A stretch of DNA of 23,468 nt from an uncultured Pseudogracilibacillus sp. (lineage in GTDB: Bacteria; Bacillota; Bacilli; Bacillales; Amphibacillaceae): assembly GCA_937974845.1 (NCBI GenBank), contig CALJVC010000141.1:1-23468 (forward strand), read 5' to 3'. The notes under the pieces are model-generated. The model searched no databases, had not been told where the DNA came from, and saw only the letters and a list, made by a program, of their open reading frames with translations. Each line of letters opens with the position of its first letter. The stretch's first letter is position 1. A program made the position numbers and the translations under genes. Shown in pieces: positions 1-8,255 of the stretch.

Positions 1-248
1 TTACTTTCATTGATTAAACGGTCGACGACTCCTTCTTTTTTTAAATGTTCGATTACGAAGAGTGGACAACGTTTCGTTAATATTGTCTTCTGCTGAATCG
101 AATCGAAGGCGTCTTCGGTCGGTGCACTATAGGCAACTAATTCAAAATCACGGTTTTCTAAGATGACCGCTTTCTGTAACAATGCGCTTAACTGTTCAAC
201 TAATTGATGGACATCCTTTGATTGTAATACGCTCTCCGTCATTTCCAT
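1..248 (-). CDS. PucR/CdaR-family transcriptional regulator, N-terminal part (cut by window edge)
   Basis: This is an open frame of 82 codons that runs off the left edge, so only the N-terminus is present. The ATG at 248 follows a good ribosome binding site (AGAGGAG, 7 bases away). A second ATG lies two codons further in. The visible protein contains ILENRDFELVAYSAPTEDAF and then QQKTILTKRCP. This resembles the GAF-like sensory part of PucR/CdaR-type regulators, where a 'LEDxxFxLxAYS' stretch is followed by 'TILxRRxP'. In that family a C-terminal HTH domain binds DNA; it would lie outside the window. Members control purine catabolism, proline use or sugar-acid use, so the effector cannot be told from this fragment. 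It has its own promoter and is separated from camS by a terminator, so it is a separate unit. The family assignment is fairly sure; the specific role is unknown. Confidence 0.65.
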   Translation of the reverse strand, partial: MEMTESVLQSKDVHQLVEQLSALLQKAVILENRDFELVAYSAPTEDAFDSIQQKTILTKRCPLFVIEHLKKEGVVDRLINES

Positions 249-294
249 TGTTCTACTCCTCTTTATCTTGTAAAATTATCTTTCTCTATCTTTT

Positions 295-323
295 ATTCTA
301 CTAGGGATAAAGAGGCGTGTCTA
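295..323 (-). promoter_or_regulatory. Sigma-A-type promoter of the PucR-family gene
   Basis: On the minus strand there is a -35 TAGACA (318-323), a 17-base spacer and a -10 TAGAAT (295-300). Each hexamer matches the consensus at five of six positions. Predicted transcription would start about 40 bases before the ATG at 248. Only sequence supports this. Confidence 0.55.
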
Positions 324-588
324 ACGAATAAATTATCTACTATGAAACCATTTTTACGGTTACTTTAAGTATAATTTTTTTTCAAGCCATTAACAATAGG
401 TGAAAAATATAATAAAATTCTAAAGTGTTTGTGTGTTATGAACAAAACATTTTACAAATAAAGGTATTGTGTAGGATATTCTAGTGGAAAGCTTCCCTTT
501 AATTCGAATAATTGGGATATATTAAAAAAAATGGAATAGGTTGTTTTTATTATGAACCATTCTTCTCTTTTATACAAGCTTTTTTTTA
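324..588. other. AT-rich intergenic stretch with no recognised gene
   Basis: This lies between the PucR-family promoter and the camS terminator. It is very AT-rich and has stops in all frames, with only trivial peptides possible, such as an 8-codon ATG frame on the plus strand at 341. I see no tRNA, no strong inverted repeat and no riboswitch-like motif. It may hold operator sites for the PucR-family regulator, but no clear palindrome stood out. Confidence 0.5.
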
Positions 589-621
589 CAAAAAAACCTT
601 AACCCTGAATAGGTTAAGGTT
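589..621 (-). terminator. Intrinsic terminator of the pcrB-pcrA-ligA-camS unit
   Basis: A perfect 10-bp stem (595-604 paired with 612-621, AACCTTAACC and GGTTAAGGTT) encloses a 7-base loop. On the minus strand it is followed by a run of T. It begins 15 bases past the camS stop codon. This is a textbook rho-independent terminator for the leftward transcript. Confidence 0.88.
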
Positions 622-636
622 CTGTATCTTTGTTTA

Positions 637-1743
637 TTAATGGAAAATGTGTACTGTCGGTTCTTCCTCCCCTTGATGACGGAATATTAAACTCTCTGCT
701 CCATTGCTAGAAGTGACTAGAACTTCAATATCGAAATATTTAGCGAAAATTTCTTGGACAATGCCGTAAGCATATTGGGTAAAACCAATAATTTCTCCTT
801 TACCAAAAAATTCTATCGGTACTTCAATCGATAGTTTAACTAGGTTACCATCTACATAAAAGCCCGTACCAACGACACCGACATAGTTAGGGAAATATTT
901 ATCAATTTTTTCACTAAAGGCCTTTACTTTTTGATAATCGTTAGGGTATCGATCCTTCGCTTCCTTTGATGGGAATAAAATATATTCTTCGTTAATCTTA
1001 TTCCATTTTCCAATTTCGTTTTCATTTTCTTTTACGACTGTCTTTTGAATAAAGTTTCCTGGTACAGGGGAAGATTGTTCCGCTTCTCGAAAGAGTGCAA
1101 ACATAATTGGAACACTTTCTAAACCTTCGATTTGCCGAATTTCTTTCAGAACGGCTTGCGCAACTCTTTCGCCTTCTTCAATCATATCCTTCATTGGGAT
1201 ATCTTCATAATAGTATGGGCCTCCTATTTCGGTCTGGTAACGATAGACCGATTTCAGAGCGATACCGATGGAGACACCGACCAATTCCACTCGATCTCCC
1301 TTTCGTTCTAGAAAGTTTTGTTCTAGTACATGGGAAAATATACGAGGATTTTCTTGATGTTCCTTCTTTTTCGATGAATCTTTAAGTTTTGGATTGAGTT
1401 GATCGATTAAGTCAAAAATCTTTTCTTCCGTTAAATATTGTCCCTCTTCAAAAACGTATTTATCCGGCGAAAAAACATCCGTAGAATGGCGGCGGAGACC
1501 TTCTTCTAGTTCATCGATATCAACACGATTACTAACTTGGTTCACAATCGTTCCCCTAGCCGCACTAGGTCTATAAGGAAGTAACATTTTATATTGTTTA
1601 TCTTCTAAGGAGTAGGAAGGGATAATCGATACTTCGGTCTCCCCTTCTTCTTCCGGCTCAATTACATCATCTTGAATGACATTTCCACACGCCGATAAAA
1701 AGACTAGCATCGATAGAATAAGAAAATACTTGATCTGCTTCAT
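637..1743 (-). CDS. camS: CamS family sex-pheromone precursor lipoprotein (YerH)
   Basis: This is a 368-residue exported lipoprotein of the CamS/YerH family. The N-terminus is a lipoprotein signal peptide: two Lys near the start, a hydrophobic stretch, and the lipobox L16-S17-A18-C19, so Cys19 would be lipidated and the protein held on the outer face of the membrane. An acidic linker follows, then the CamS domain over most of the remaining length. In staphylococci the family is known because its signal peptide is the source of a cAM373-like peptide pheromone; the role of the mature domain is not established. The start codon overlaps the ligA stop (ATGA), so it is translationally coupled as the last gene of pcrB-pcrA-ligA-camS, the same order as in B. 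subtilis. A strong terminator follows. Family call is sure; pheromone activity here is only a possibility. Confidence 0.9.
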   Translation of the reverse strand: MKQIKYFLILSMLVFLSACGNVIQDDVIEPEEEGETEVSIIPSYSLEDKQYKMLLPYRPSAARGTIVNQVSNRVDIDELEEGLRRHSTDVFSPDKYVFEEGQYLTEEKIFDLIDQLNPKLKDSSKKKEHQENPRIFSHVLEQNFLERKGDRVELVGVSIGIALKSVYRYQTEIGGPYYYEDIPMKDMIEEGERVAQAVLKEIRQIEGLESVPIMFALFREAEQSSPVPGNFIQKTVVKENENEIGKWNKINEEYILFPSKEAKDRYPNDYQKVKAFSEKIDKYFPNYVGVVGTGFYVDGNLVKLSIEVPIEFFGKGEIIGFTQYAYGIVQEIFAKYFDIEVLVTSSNGAESLIFRHQGEEEPTVHIFH

Positions 1744-3758
1744 CTTTCTTCTCCTTCAATGAGTGAAATAAATTTTTCTTCATTCCATATCGGCACTTCT
1801 AACTTCTGCGCTTGTTCATACTTAGAACCTGCGCTTTCCCCAGCAATTAGGAGGTCTGTGTTGCGACTAACACTGCCAGTGACTTTTCCTCCATTTGCCT
1901 CAATGATTTCCTTAGCTTCCTTTCGAGTAAAGCGCTCGAGGCGTCCTGTCAAAACGACAGTCTTATCTTGGAAGACTTCTTTTAACCCCGCTGTGCTTGC
2001 CTCGTTTTCGGTTCCTTTATAGGTCATATTGACACCTAACTCCTTCAAGCTTGCAAGTAACTGCTTTACTTTCGGTTCAGCAAAGAAATGAACAACCGAC
2101 TGGGCCATTTTCTCACCGATTTCATCAATTTCGACCAATTCTTCAAAGCTTGCTTGTTGGAGCTTTTCCATCGTCATAAAATGAGATGCGATTAGATCAG
2201 CCGCTTTCGCCCCAATATGACGAATCCCTAAACCGAAAAGAAGTTTTTCGAGGGAGTTATCTTTTGATGCTTCGATTGCTTGGAGTAAGTTTTGAACCGA
2301 TTTTTCTCCCATTCGTTCTAAAGGTAACAAGGCTTCTTTCTCTAATCGATATAAATCCGGAATCGATGAAATTAAGCCCGCATCAAAGAGTTGCTCAACA
2401 ATCTTCTCCCCTAAGCCCTCGATATTCATCGCATCGCGAGAGGCAAAATGAATCAGCCCCTCCTTTAATTGGGCTGGGCAGTTCGGATTAATACAACGGA
2501 GGGCTACTTCATCATCTAAATGAATCAACTCACTCTGGCATGCAGGACATTCCTTTGGCATTTCATAGGGTATTGCATCTTTCTTCCGTTCTTCCTTTAG
2601 GACGCGGACGACTTTCGGAATGATATCTCCTGCTTTTTTTACAATTACTCTGTCGCCTAAATGAAGATCTAAAGCGCGAATTTGGTCCTGATTATGTAAG
2701 GTTGCCCGACTTACGGTTGAACCATCGATAAACACAGGTTCCAACAAGGCTGTCGGAGTGACCACACCGGTTCGGCCGACACTTAACTCGACATCATACA
2801 AGGTAGTCACCGCCTCGATTGCTGGAAACTTATAAGCCGTCGCCCAGCGAGGGGTTCTCGCCGTGAAACCTAATGATTCTTGTTTTCGAATATCGTTTAC
2901 TTTTATAACAATACCATCAATTTCATAGGGTAATTGTTCCCTTTTTTCTGTCCATTCTTCAATATAGGCGATAACTTCATCGATCGATTGGCAAACTTTC
3001 CAATGTGGATTCACTTTTAATCCTAGGCTTTTTATATATTCTAACCGTTCGCTATGTTCACTTAAGTCCTCAGCTTCCCACGTACCATATCCGAAAATAA
3101 ATAAATCTAATTGACGAGAACTTGCCACTTTCGGATCGAGCTGTCTTAAGGAACCTGCCGCCGCATTTCTTGGGTTTTGAAAGAGGGCCTCCTGGCGTTC
3201 TGCCCGTTCTTCATTTAATCGTTCAAAGGCCTCCTTAGGCATAAAGGCTTCTCCACGTAATTCTAAGCGCCCGGGAAAATCGATAGATAAAGGAAGGCTC
3301 CGAATAGTCTTTAAGTTGCTAGTAATATCTTCTCCTATCGTTCCGTCTCCACGAGTTGCCCCTCGTACAAAGCGCCCATTTTCATAAAGCAAGGAAACAG
3401 CCAAACCATCGATCTTTAACTCGCATACGTAAGCTACCGGACCCGCTAAAGCAGAGCGAACCCGACGGTCGAAATCCCGCAACTCGCCTTCATCGAAGAC
3501 ATTACTTAAACTAAGCATCGCCACTTCATGTTCTACCTTTTGAAAGGCTTCTAAAGGTTCCGACCCAACTCGCTGGGTAGGCGAATGGGGTAAACGCAAG
3601 TCAGGATAGGTCTTTTCTAATTCGAGCAACTCATGAAAAAGTTGATCGTAGACCGAGTCTGGAACGAGGGGATTATTATCGACAAAGTAGGCTCGATCGT
3701 ACATCGTTAATTGCTCGACGAGCTGGGAAATCTTTTCTTTCGCCTCTTCTTTATTCAT
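1740..3758 (-). CDS. ligA: NAD-dependent DNA ligase LigA
   Basis: This 672-residue protein has the usual LigA length. It seals nicks in duplex DNA during replication and repair, using NAD+ and forming an enzyme-AMP intermediate. The N-terminal Ia domain (about 1-70) has the Tyr/Asp-rich NAD-binding stretch. The adenylation motif is K115-I-D-G within CELKIDGLAVSL, Lys115 being the AMP-accepting lysine. An OB fold follows. The zinc finger uses four cysteines (CPAC and CINPNC, about residues 403-428). Helix-hairpin-helix repeats follow, then a C-terminal BRCT domain (about 590-672, starting near KTVVLTGRLERFT). The start ATG at 3758 has an AGGTGAT ribosome binding site. It lies 25 bp after pcrA and overlaps camS by 4 bp, as expected for the conserved pcrA-ligA pair. 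Nothing looks abnormal. Confidence 0.98.
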   Translation of the reverse strand: MNKEEAKEKISQLVEQLTMYDRAYFVDNNPLVPDSVYDQLFHELLELEKTYPDLRLPHSPTQRVGSEPLEAFQKVEHEVAMLSLSNVFDEGELRDFDRRVRSALAGPVAYVCELKIDGLAVSLLYENGRFVRGATRGDGTIGEDITSNLKTIRSLPLSIDFPGRLELRGEAFMPKEAFERLNEERAERQEALFQNPRNAAAGSLRQLDPKVASSRQLDLFIFGYGTWEAEDLSEHSERLEYIKSLGLKVNPHWKVCQSIDEVIAYIEEWTEKREQLPYEIDGIVIKVNDIRKQESLGFTARTPRWATAYKFPAIEAVTTLYDVELSVGRTGVVTPTALLEPVFIDGSTVSRATLHNQDQIRALDLHLGDRVIVKKAGDIIPKVVRVLKEERKKDAIPYEMPKECPACQSELIHLDDEVALRCINPNCPAQLKEGLIHFASRDAMNIEGLGEKIVEQLFDAGLISSIPDLYRLEKEALLPLERMGEKSVQNLLQAIEASKDNSLEKLLFGLGIRHIGAKAADLIASHFMTMEKLQQASFEELVEIDEIGEKMAQSVVHFFAEPKVKQLLASLKELGVNMTYKGTENEASTAGLKEVFQDKTVVLTGRLERFTRKEAKEIIEANGGKVTGSVSRNTDLLIAGESAGSKYEQAQKLEVPIWNEEKFISLIEGEER

Positions 3759-3783
3759 TGTATCACCTGCTTATTTCCTTTTG

Positions 3784-6006
3784 TCATGCTTGATGTTTTG
3801 TAATAGGAGCAAATTTGGCTAAAAGTTTTTTTATTCCGGTCGGTGAAGGAAAGGCAACCGTTAACTCTAAGTCATCGCCGGAGCCCTTTAGGCTGACGAT
3901 AGTACCGATTCCCCATTTTTTATGGGAAACTTGGTCACCAGCTTGCCAAGCCTCCTTCTCTGCTCCTGTAGAAAGACGCTTACTTTTCCGCCGTTTTACT
4001 GAAGTCCCTTTGTTCGCCTTCCCGATAGGAACGGTAGAAAGAGAAGGATAAAGGGAGGTTGACTGCTGACCTTCTTCCTGCTTAAGGGTTTCAGGAATAT
4101 CTAGAATAAATCGGCTCACTTCGTTTGCATTCACGGTACCGTATAAAAGACGATTCTTTGCACTCGTAAGGTACAATTTTTGTTCTGCCCGAGTAATACC
4201 TACATAAGCGAGACGACGTTCTTCCTCCATCTCTTCTTGATTACCTATAGACCTAATATGGGGGAAAATATTTTCTTCCATACCGACGATAAAAACGATA
4301 GGATATTCTAAACCCTTGGCTGCATGGAGGGTCATAAGAGTAATATAATCCTGCTCCTCAACTGCATCCTCATCAAGTTGATCGATGTCTGTAATAAGGG
4401 CAAGTTCTGTTAAAAATTCGACAAGTCCCGCTTCTTCCTCATCGTTTCCAAATTCATTCGTAACCGATAAAAACTCTTCAAGGTTTTCTAAACGAGCTTC
4501 GGCTTCTAGCGTAGCTTCTCGAATAAGCATTGAACGATAGCCACTTTCCTCCATTACCACTTCTACAAGCTCTGTTAAAGACAAGCGCTCTGCTTTTTCT
4601 TTAAACCCTTCTATCATAGCCTTAAAATCAATCAACGCTTCTTTAGCTCGCTTAGGAACCCTAGTCTTATCGATATGCTCAATCGCTTCGAATAAAGCCA
4701 ATTCCTCCTCTTCTGCAAAAGCGCGTAAGCGTTCGAGGGAGGTCGCTCCTATTCCACGGCGTGGTTCATTAACTACCCGTTCAAAACTGAGGTCATCTTC
4801 AGGATTTACAATCAAACGTAAGTAAGCAATAATATCTTTAATTTCTTTTCTTTCGTAGAACTTTAATCCGCCGATAATTGTGTAATTAAGATTTGCTTGT
4901 CGTAAGGCATCCTCGATGGATCTCGACAGCGCATTTGTCCGATACAAAATAGCGATATCCTTTGGCTGATAACCTTCGTCGATTAGTCTTTCTATTTCAT
5001 TCGTGACATATTCAGCTTCTTCCCTTTCGCTATAGGCGCGATAGGTCACAATTTTATCTCCGGTTTCGTTCTCTGTCCAAAGCTGCTTCGGCTTTCGGCC
5101 TTCATTTTTTTCAATCACATGGTTAGCCGCTTCTAAAATACGTTTTGTAGAACGGTAGTTTTGTTCAAGGTAAATCACCTTCGCCTTTGGGTAGTCTTCC
5201 TCAAAGGTCAGGATGTTGCGGATGTTAGCCCCTCGCCAGCGGTAGATCGATTGATCCGAATCGCCTACTACACAAAGATTTTCGTATACTTTAGCTAATT
5301 GTTTAACTAAATAGTATTGTGCATAGTTCGTATCCTGATACTCATCGACATGGATATATTGAAACTGATGTTGATATTTTTCTAATACTTCCGGTACCCG
5401 TTCAAAAAGATGAATAGTTTCCATAATTAAATCGTCGAAATCAAGGGCATGATTCTCCCGCAACACTTCTTGATATCGGGCATAGACCTGTGCCCTAATT
5501 TTACTTAAAAAATCACCAGCTTGTTCAACTGCTTGCTGGGGACGAATCAATTCATTTTTATAAGAACTAATTTGTCCTAATAGGGCACTAGGATGGTATT
5601 GTTTCGTATCGTAGTTCAATTCCTTTAAGACTTGTTTAATCACTGTTTCTTGGTCGGAACGATCCAAAATAGAAAAGTTTTGATCATAACCGATTAAATC
5701 GATATGGCGACGTAAAATCCGCACACACATAGAATGGAAGGTGGAAATCCACATCCCTTCGCTCGTTTTCCCAATCAATTGCTTTACACGTTCCTGCATT
5801 TCTCGGGCTGCTTTATTCGTAAACGTAATAGCTAATATGTTATAGGGATTTACCATTTTTTCTTCTATTAAATATGCAATCCGATGTGTTAACACTCGGG
5901 TTTTTCCACTTCCGGCCCCAGCCATAATTAATAAGGGCCCTTCGGTGTGGCGAACTGCTTCTTGCTGCTCCTTATTCAAACCTTGTAATAAAGTGATGGC
6001 ACCCAT
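3784..6006 (-). CDS. pcrA: ATP-dependent 3'-5' DNA helicase PcrA
   Basis: This 740-residue superfamily 1A helicase of the UvrD/PcrA type acts in repair, removal of RecA filaments, rolling-circle replication and transcription-replication conflict. Visible motifs in order: the Q-motif region GLNKEQQEAV (9-18), Walker A AGAGSGKT (29-36), motif II DEYQDTN (221-227), the GDSDQSIYRWRGA block, LEQNYRS (motif IV) and VGITRAEQ (motif VI). The C-terminal tail after a basic linker contains WQAGDQVSHKKWGIGTIVS, the Tudor-like fold that in PcrA contacts RNA polymerase. It is the second gene of pcrB-pcrA-ligA-camS, 16 bp after pcrB. The AGGAGTG ribosome binding site is about 11 bases from the ATG, slightly long. 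Length and motifs are complete. Confidence 0.98.
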   Translation of the reverse strand: MGAITLLQGLNKEQQEAVRHTEGPLLIMAGAGSGKTRVLTHRIAYLIEEKMVNPYNILAITFTNKAAREMQERVKQLIGKTSEGMWISTFHSMCVRILRRHIDLIGYDQNFSILDRSDQETVIKQVLKELNYDTKQYHPSALLGQISSYKNELIRPQQAVEQAGDFLSKIRAQVYARYQEVLRENHALDFDDLIMETIHLFERVPEVLEKYQHQFQYIHVDEYQDTNYAQYYLVKQLAKVYENLCVVGDSDQSIYRWRGANIRNILTFEEDYPKAKVIYLEQNYRSTKRILEAANHVIEKNEGRKPKQLWTENETGDKIVTYRAYSEREEAEYVTNEIERLIDEGYQPKDIAILYRTNALSRSIEDALRQANLNYTIIGGLKFYERKEIKDIIAYLRLIVNPEDDLSFERVVNEPRRGIGATSLERLRAFAEEEELALFEAIEHIDKTRVPKRAKEALIDFKAMIEGFKEKAERLSLTELVEVVMEESGYRSMLIREATLEAEARLENLEEFLSVTNEFGNDEEEAGLVEFLTELALITDIDQLDEDAVEEQDYITLMTLHAAKGLEYPIVFIVGMEENIFPHIRSIGNQEEMEEERRLAYVGITRAEQKLYLTSAKNRLLYGTVNANEVSRFILDIPETLKQEEGQQSTSLYPSLSTVPIGKANKGTSVKRRKSKRLSTGAEKEAWQAGDQVSHKKWGIGTIVSLKGSGDDLELTVAFPSPTGIKKLLAKFAPITKHQA

Positions 6007-6022
6007 CTTGATCTGTTCACTC

Positions 6023-6706
6023 CTATTTTACGGCCTTAACCGTTTCTAAGGCGGCTTCTAAGTCATCATAAATAATATTACCGACCACGATAACGTCGGC
6101 GTGTTGTTTCATTTCCTTCGCCTGTTTAGCCGAAGTAATCCCGCCTCCATAAAAAAGCAAGGTTTTATCTAACGACTCCTTAGCTTGTTGCACTATTTCT
6201 ACATCTCCGTAGCGACCGCTGTATTCGATATAAAATATTGGTAATTGGAAGTACTTTTCTGCCATAAGAGCATAGGCAACGACGTCCTCTCCATCGACGG
6301 GTCGACAGTTTGCCTTTTGAAAAGCCTTTGAAGATTCATTAACAATACAATATCCTTCTACAACTAATTCTTCCCAATTAATTAAGGAATGATATTCTTT
6401 AATCGCTTGATGCTGAATATCGAGGAACCATTTCTTATCTCGACTATTAAAAACCGAAGGAATGAAGTAATAATCGAATCCTGGGGTAATTGCCTCCATG
6501 GTCGATACTTCTAAGACACAGGGTAACATGTAACGACGTACACGATAGAGTAAATCGAGTACACCATCTAATGTCACATCGTCCGTACCACCAACAATGA
6601 TGGCATCGGTTCCTGATTCACAAACTTTCTCTAGGGCATCATCGGATATTTCCTTCGCCGGATCTAATTTAAAAACGTGTTGCCATTTAGATATATCGAT
6701 TCGCAC
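6023..6706 (-). CDS. pcrB: Heptaprenylglyceryl phosphate synthase PcrB
   Basis: PcrB is a TIM-barrel prenyltransferase that joins heptaprenyl diphosphate to sn-glycerol-1-phosphate, giving an archaeal-type ether lipid precursor in Bacillaceae. Diagnostic stretches are QHVFKLDP near the N-terminus, ESGTDAIIVGG, VLEVS, FYIEYSGRYGD and the phosphate-binding FYGGGI, followed by ADVIVVGN. I chose the GTG at 6706 (227 residues, close to the 228 of B. subtilis) for three reasons. The protein would begin VRIDISKWQHVF, matching the family start. It is preceded by a GGGGGA ribosome binding site. A strong -10 box at 6737-6742 would leave the upstream ATG at 6721 with a leader of only about 9 bases and no binding site. 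That ATG would add five residues and cannot be excluded. It is the first gene of the pcrB-pcrA-ligA-camS unit. Confidence 0.93.
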   Translation of the reverse strand: MRIDISKWQHVFKLDPAKEISDDALEKVCESGTDAIIVGGTDDVTLDGVLDLLYRVRRYMLPCVLEVSTMEAITPGFDYYFIPSVFNSRDKKWFLDIQHQAIKEYHSLINWEELVVEGYCIVNESSKAFQKANCRPVDGEDVVAYALMAEKYFQLPIFYIEYSGRYGDVEIVQQAKESLDKTLLFYGGGITSAKQAKEMKQHADVIVVGNIIYDDLEAALETVKAVK

Positions 6707-6736
6707 ATTCTTTTCCCCCATCCATTTGCTTCATCT

Positions 6737-6745
6737 ATTATAGCA
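6737..6745 (-). promoter_or_regulatory. Extended -10 promoter of pcrB-pcrA-ligA-camS
   Basis: The minus strand reads TGC followed by a perfect TATAAT (6737-6742), an extended -10 element. No good TTGACA-like -35 is seen 17-18 bases upstream, which is usual for extended -10 promoters. It lies between the yerC terminator and pcrB, so it makes pcrB the first gene of a separate transcript. Confidence 0.6.
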
Positions 6746-6789
6746 AATATTTCTCTTGCTTTAGAAGACATGTCTTTTATATAAAGACG

Positions 6790-6851
6790 AAAAACACTAC
6801 AAGCTACTCCTTATCTAAGCTTTCGCTCTTTTTTTGTAGCGTCGTAGTGTT
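6790..6851 (-). terminator. Intrinsic terminator after yerC
   Basis: An inverted repeat pairs AACACTAC (6793-6800) with GTAGTGTT (6844-6851). A second inner stem pairs GCTAC (6803-6807) with GTAGC (6836-6840) after a small bulge, and the loop is long. On the minus strand the stem runs into five T residues. The long loop and bulge make it less ideal than the other terminators here, but its position just after yerC fits. Confidence 0.65.
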
Positions 6852-6879
6852 ATTCCTAAAATAAAAAGCGTTAATTGAA

Positions 6880-7176
6880 TTATTCCTCGTCTTGTAAACG
6901 ACCGAGCACAATTTCGTAGCCACCGCTACCAAAGTCTAAGGCTCGTCTTACTCGGGAAATCGTCGCCGTCGACGCGCTCGTTTCCGATTCAATTGCTTGG
7001 TAGGTGCTACCTTCCCGTAAAAGCTTTGCTACTTGTAGCCTTTGGGACAAGGCTTGAACTTCATGCATGGTCGCTACATCATCGAAAAACTTATAGCACT
7101 CTTCTCGATTTTTCAATGATAAAATTGCATCAAAAAATTGATCGAGCTGTTTTCCACGTAATTTATCTATTTGCAC
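6880..7176 (-). CDS. yerC: TrpR-like HTH protein YerC (YerC/YecD family)
   Basis: This 98-residue protein belongs to the YerC/YecD family, which shares the TrpR-type helix-turn-helix. The sequence QIDKLRGKQLDQFFDAILSL matches the family N-terminus. A helical ECYKFFDDVATMHEVQALSQ segment follows, then the DNA-binding HTH around STYQAIESETSASTATISRV. The frame is open much further upstream, but that extension lies inside yerB and has no family likeness. The GTG at 7176 fits the B. subtilis start and has the site AAGGGTG five to six bases upstream, overlapping the yerB stop. An ATG at 7194 would add six residues and overlap yerB by 8 bp, with a poorer binding site. It is the last gene of the yerA-yerB-yerC cluster and is followed by a hairpin. 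The regulated genes are not known to me. Confidence 0.88.
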   Translation of the reverse strand: MQIDKLRGKQLDQFFDAILSLKNREECYKFFDDVATMHEVQALSQRLQVAKLLREGSTYQAIESETSASTATISRVRRALDFGSGGYEIVLGRLQDEE

Positions 7177-7186
7177 AATATCACCC

Positions 7187-8236
7187 TTATTCATTATATT
7201 CCGGTATATAAACTTGTTCAACATTTTGAGGTGGTGATGTTTGGACGACATTGATCCAAGTCTTCCCTGGTACAAAAGGGAGAACCTCATCGTTTTTCTT
7301 AGCGAGAAGATAACCATCGACATTTTCCCACTGAACCTTTTGCACTTTACCTTCCTGCAATAGGTAACCGAAACCACCGGATTGTAAGTCGACCGCCCGT
7401 CGACCCTTATCATCGATCACTTCATGCTGCGCTTCGATAACGAAAACATTATCAATCTCAATCGGTGCTTCTGTTTCTAAGTCGGTCGTTAAGGTTCCAT
7501 CGCTTTTTCTTAAATATACTTCTTCGTTTTCGTCATATTCGTATTCAACAATTGTCGATTGAGGATAATATTGAATTTTTATATAGGGAGCATCCTTTCC
7601 CCTAATCTCTTCATCCTCCGGAAGAAAGGGTAAAGGAGTATGCTCGAATTCGACATCATATTGTTTCATTTCTGCCCGAGGATACACTTCATCAAAGAGT
7701 AAGTAGGAATTATGGGGTGCAACCCGGAAAGATTCTCGAACAAATAATTTTCCATCGTTATCGTAATGCTGTCCATTTAAAAAGGGTAAGCCGCGGTTTT
7801 CGATTCCTTCGTTCACAAATTTCGCTGCACCGTGGTAAACGTATAAAGCGTCATAGCCCTCTGCTAAGGAAGCAAAATATTCCCTTGCACTTCGTACCGG
7901 GCCAACCTTAGTAGGTAATTCGCTTTGATATAGGGCTAAAAAACGTGTCACATTTCCTTCTGCTAACAGTTCAAAGATGATATCGGCCTCCTGCAAACCG
8001 GACTGTGGCCTAGCCTGAGGGTGGTTATTAATCATTACTGCTACGGCTCGTTGCGATGGTTCTTCTTCCGCTTCAAGCCCCGTAAAAGGGTAAATATAGG
8101 TCGTTTTTTCATTTTTCCCAAAGGGATTAAACCCCTTAGTCTCTTCCTCTCCTTCACTGAAGAAAGCGTAGATTCCTATACCAATTAAAATGAAAAGAAT
8201 CAATAAAACGGTCCAAGTCAATAACTTTTTGTTCAT
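7187..8236 (-). CDS. yerB: DUF3048 domain protein YerB, membrane-anchored
   Basis: This 349-residue protein is a YerB/DUF3048 family member of unknown biochemical function. Residues about 5-26 form one hydrophobic segment following Asn-Lys-Lys. There is no lipobox cysteine, so a membrane anchor with an extracellular domain is more likely here than the lipoprotein form seen in some relatives. The N-terminal DUF3048 domain has the conserved blocks VMINNHPQARPQSGLQEADI and GPVRSAREYF. The C-terminal DUF3048_C part ends with VPGKTWINVVQ. The start ATG has a strong GGAGG site six bases away. It lies 19 bp after the amidohydrolase gene and just before yerC, the same order as in B. subtilis. Confidence 0.9.
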   Translation of the reverse strand: MNKKLLTWTVLLILFILIGIGIYAFFSEGEEETKGFNPFGKNEKTTYIYPFTGLEAEEEPSQRAVAVMINNHPQARPQSGLQEADIIFELLAEGNVTRFLALYQSELPTKVGPVRSAREYFASLAEGYDALYVYHGAAKFVNEGIENRGLPFLNGQHYDNDGKLFVRESFRVAPHNSYLLFDEVYPRAEMKQYDVEFEHTPLPFLPEDEEIRGKDAPYIKIQYYPQSTIVEYEYDENEEVYLRKSDGTLTTDLETEAPIEIDNVFVIEAQHEVIDDKGRRAVDLQSGGFGYLLQEGKVQKVQWENVDGYLLAKKNDEVLPFVPGKTWINVVQTSPPQNVEQVYIPEYNE

Positions 8237-8255
8237 CTTTTTCCTCCGTCATTCT

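Noticed and set aside
341..367. Eight-codon plus-strand ATG frame in the left intergenic stretch, as a leader peptide
   Set aside because: No ribosome binding site, no downstream plus-strand gene and no attenuator-like structure.
7177..7413. Long upstream extension of the yerC frame, giving a 177-residue protein
   Set aside because: It lies inside the yerB gene, has no likeness to YerC proteins and lacks a ribosome binding site. The family length and the AAGGGTG site support the GTG at 7176.
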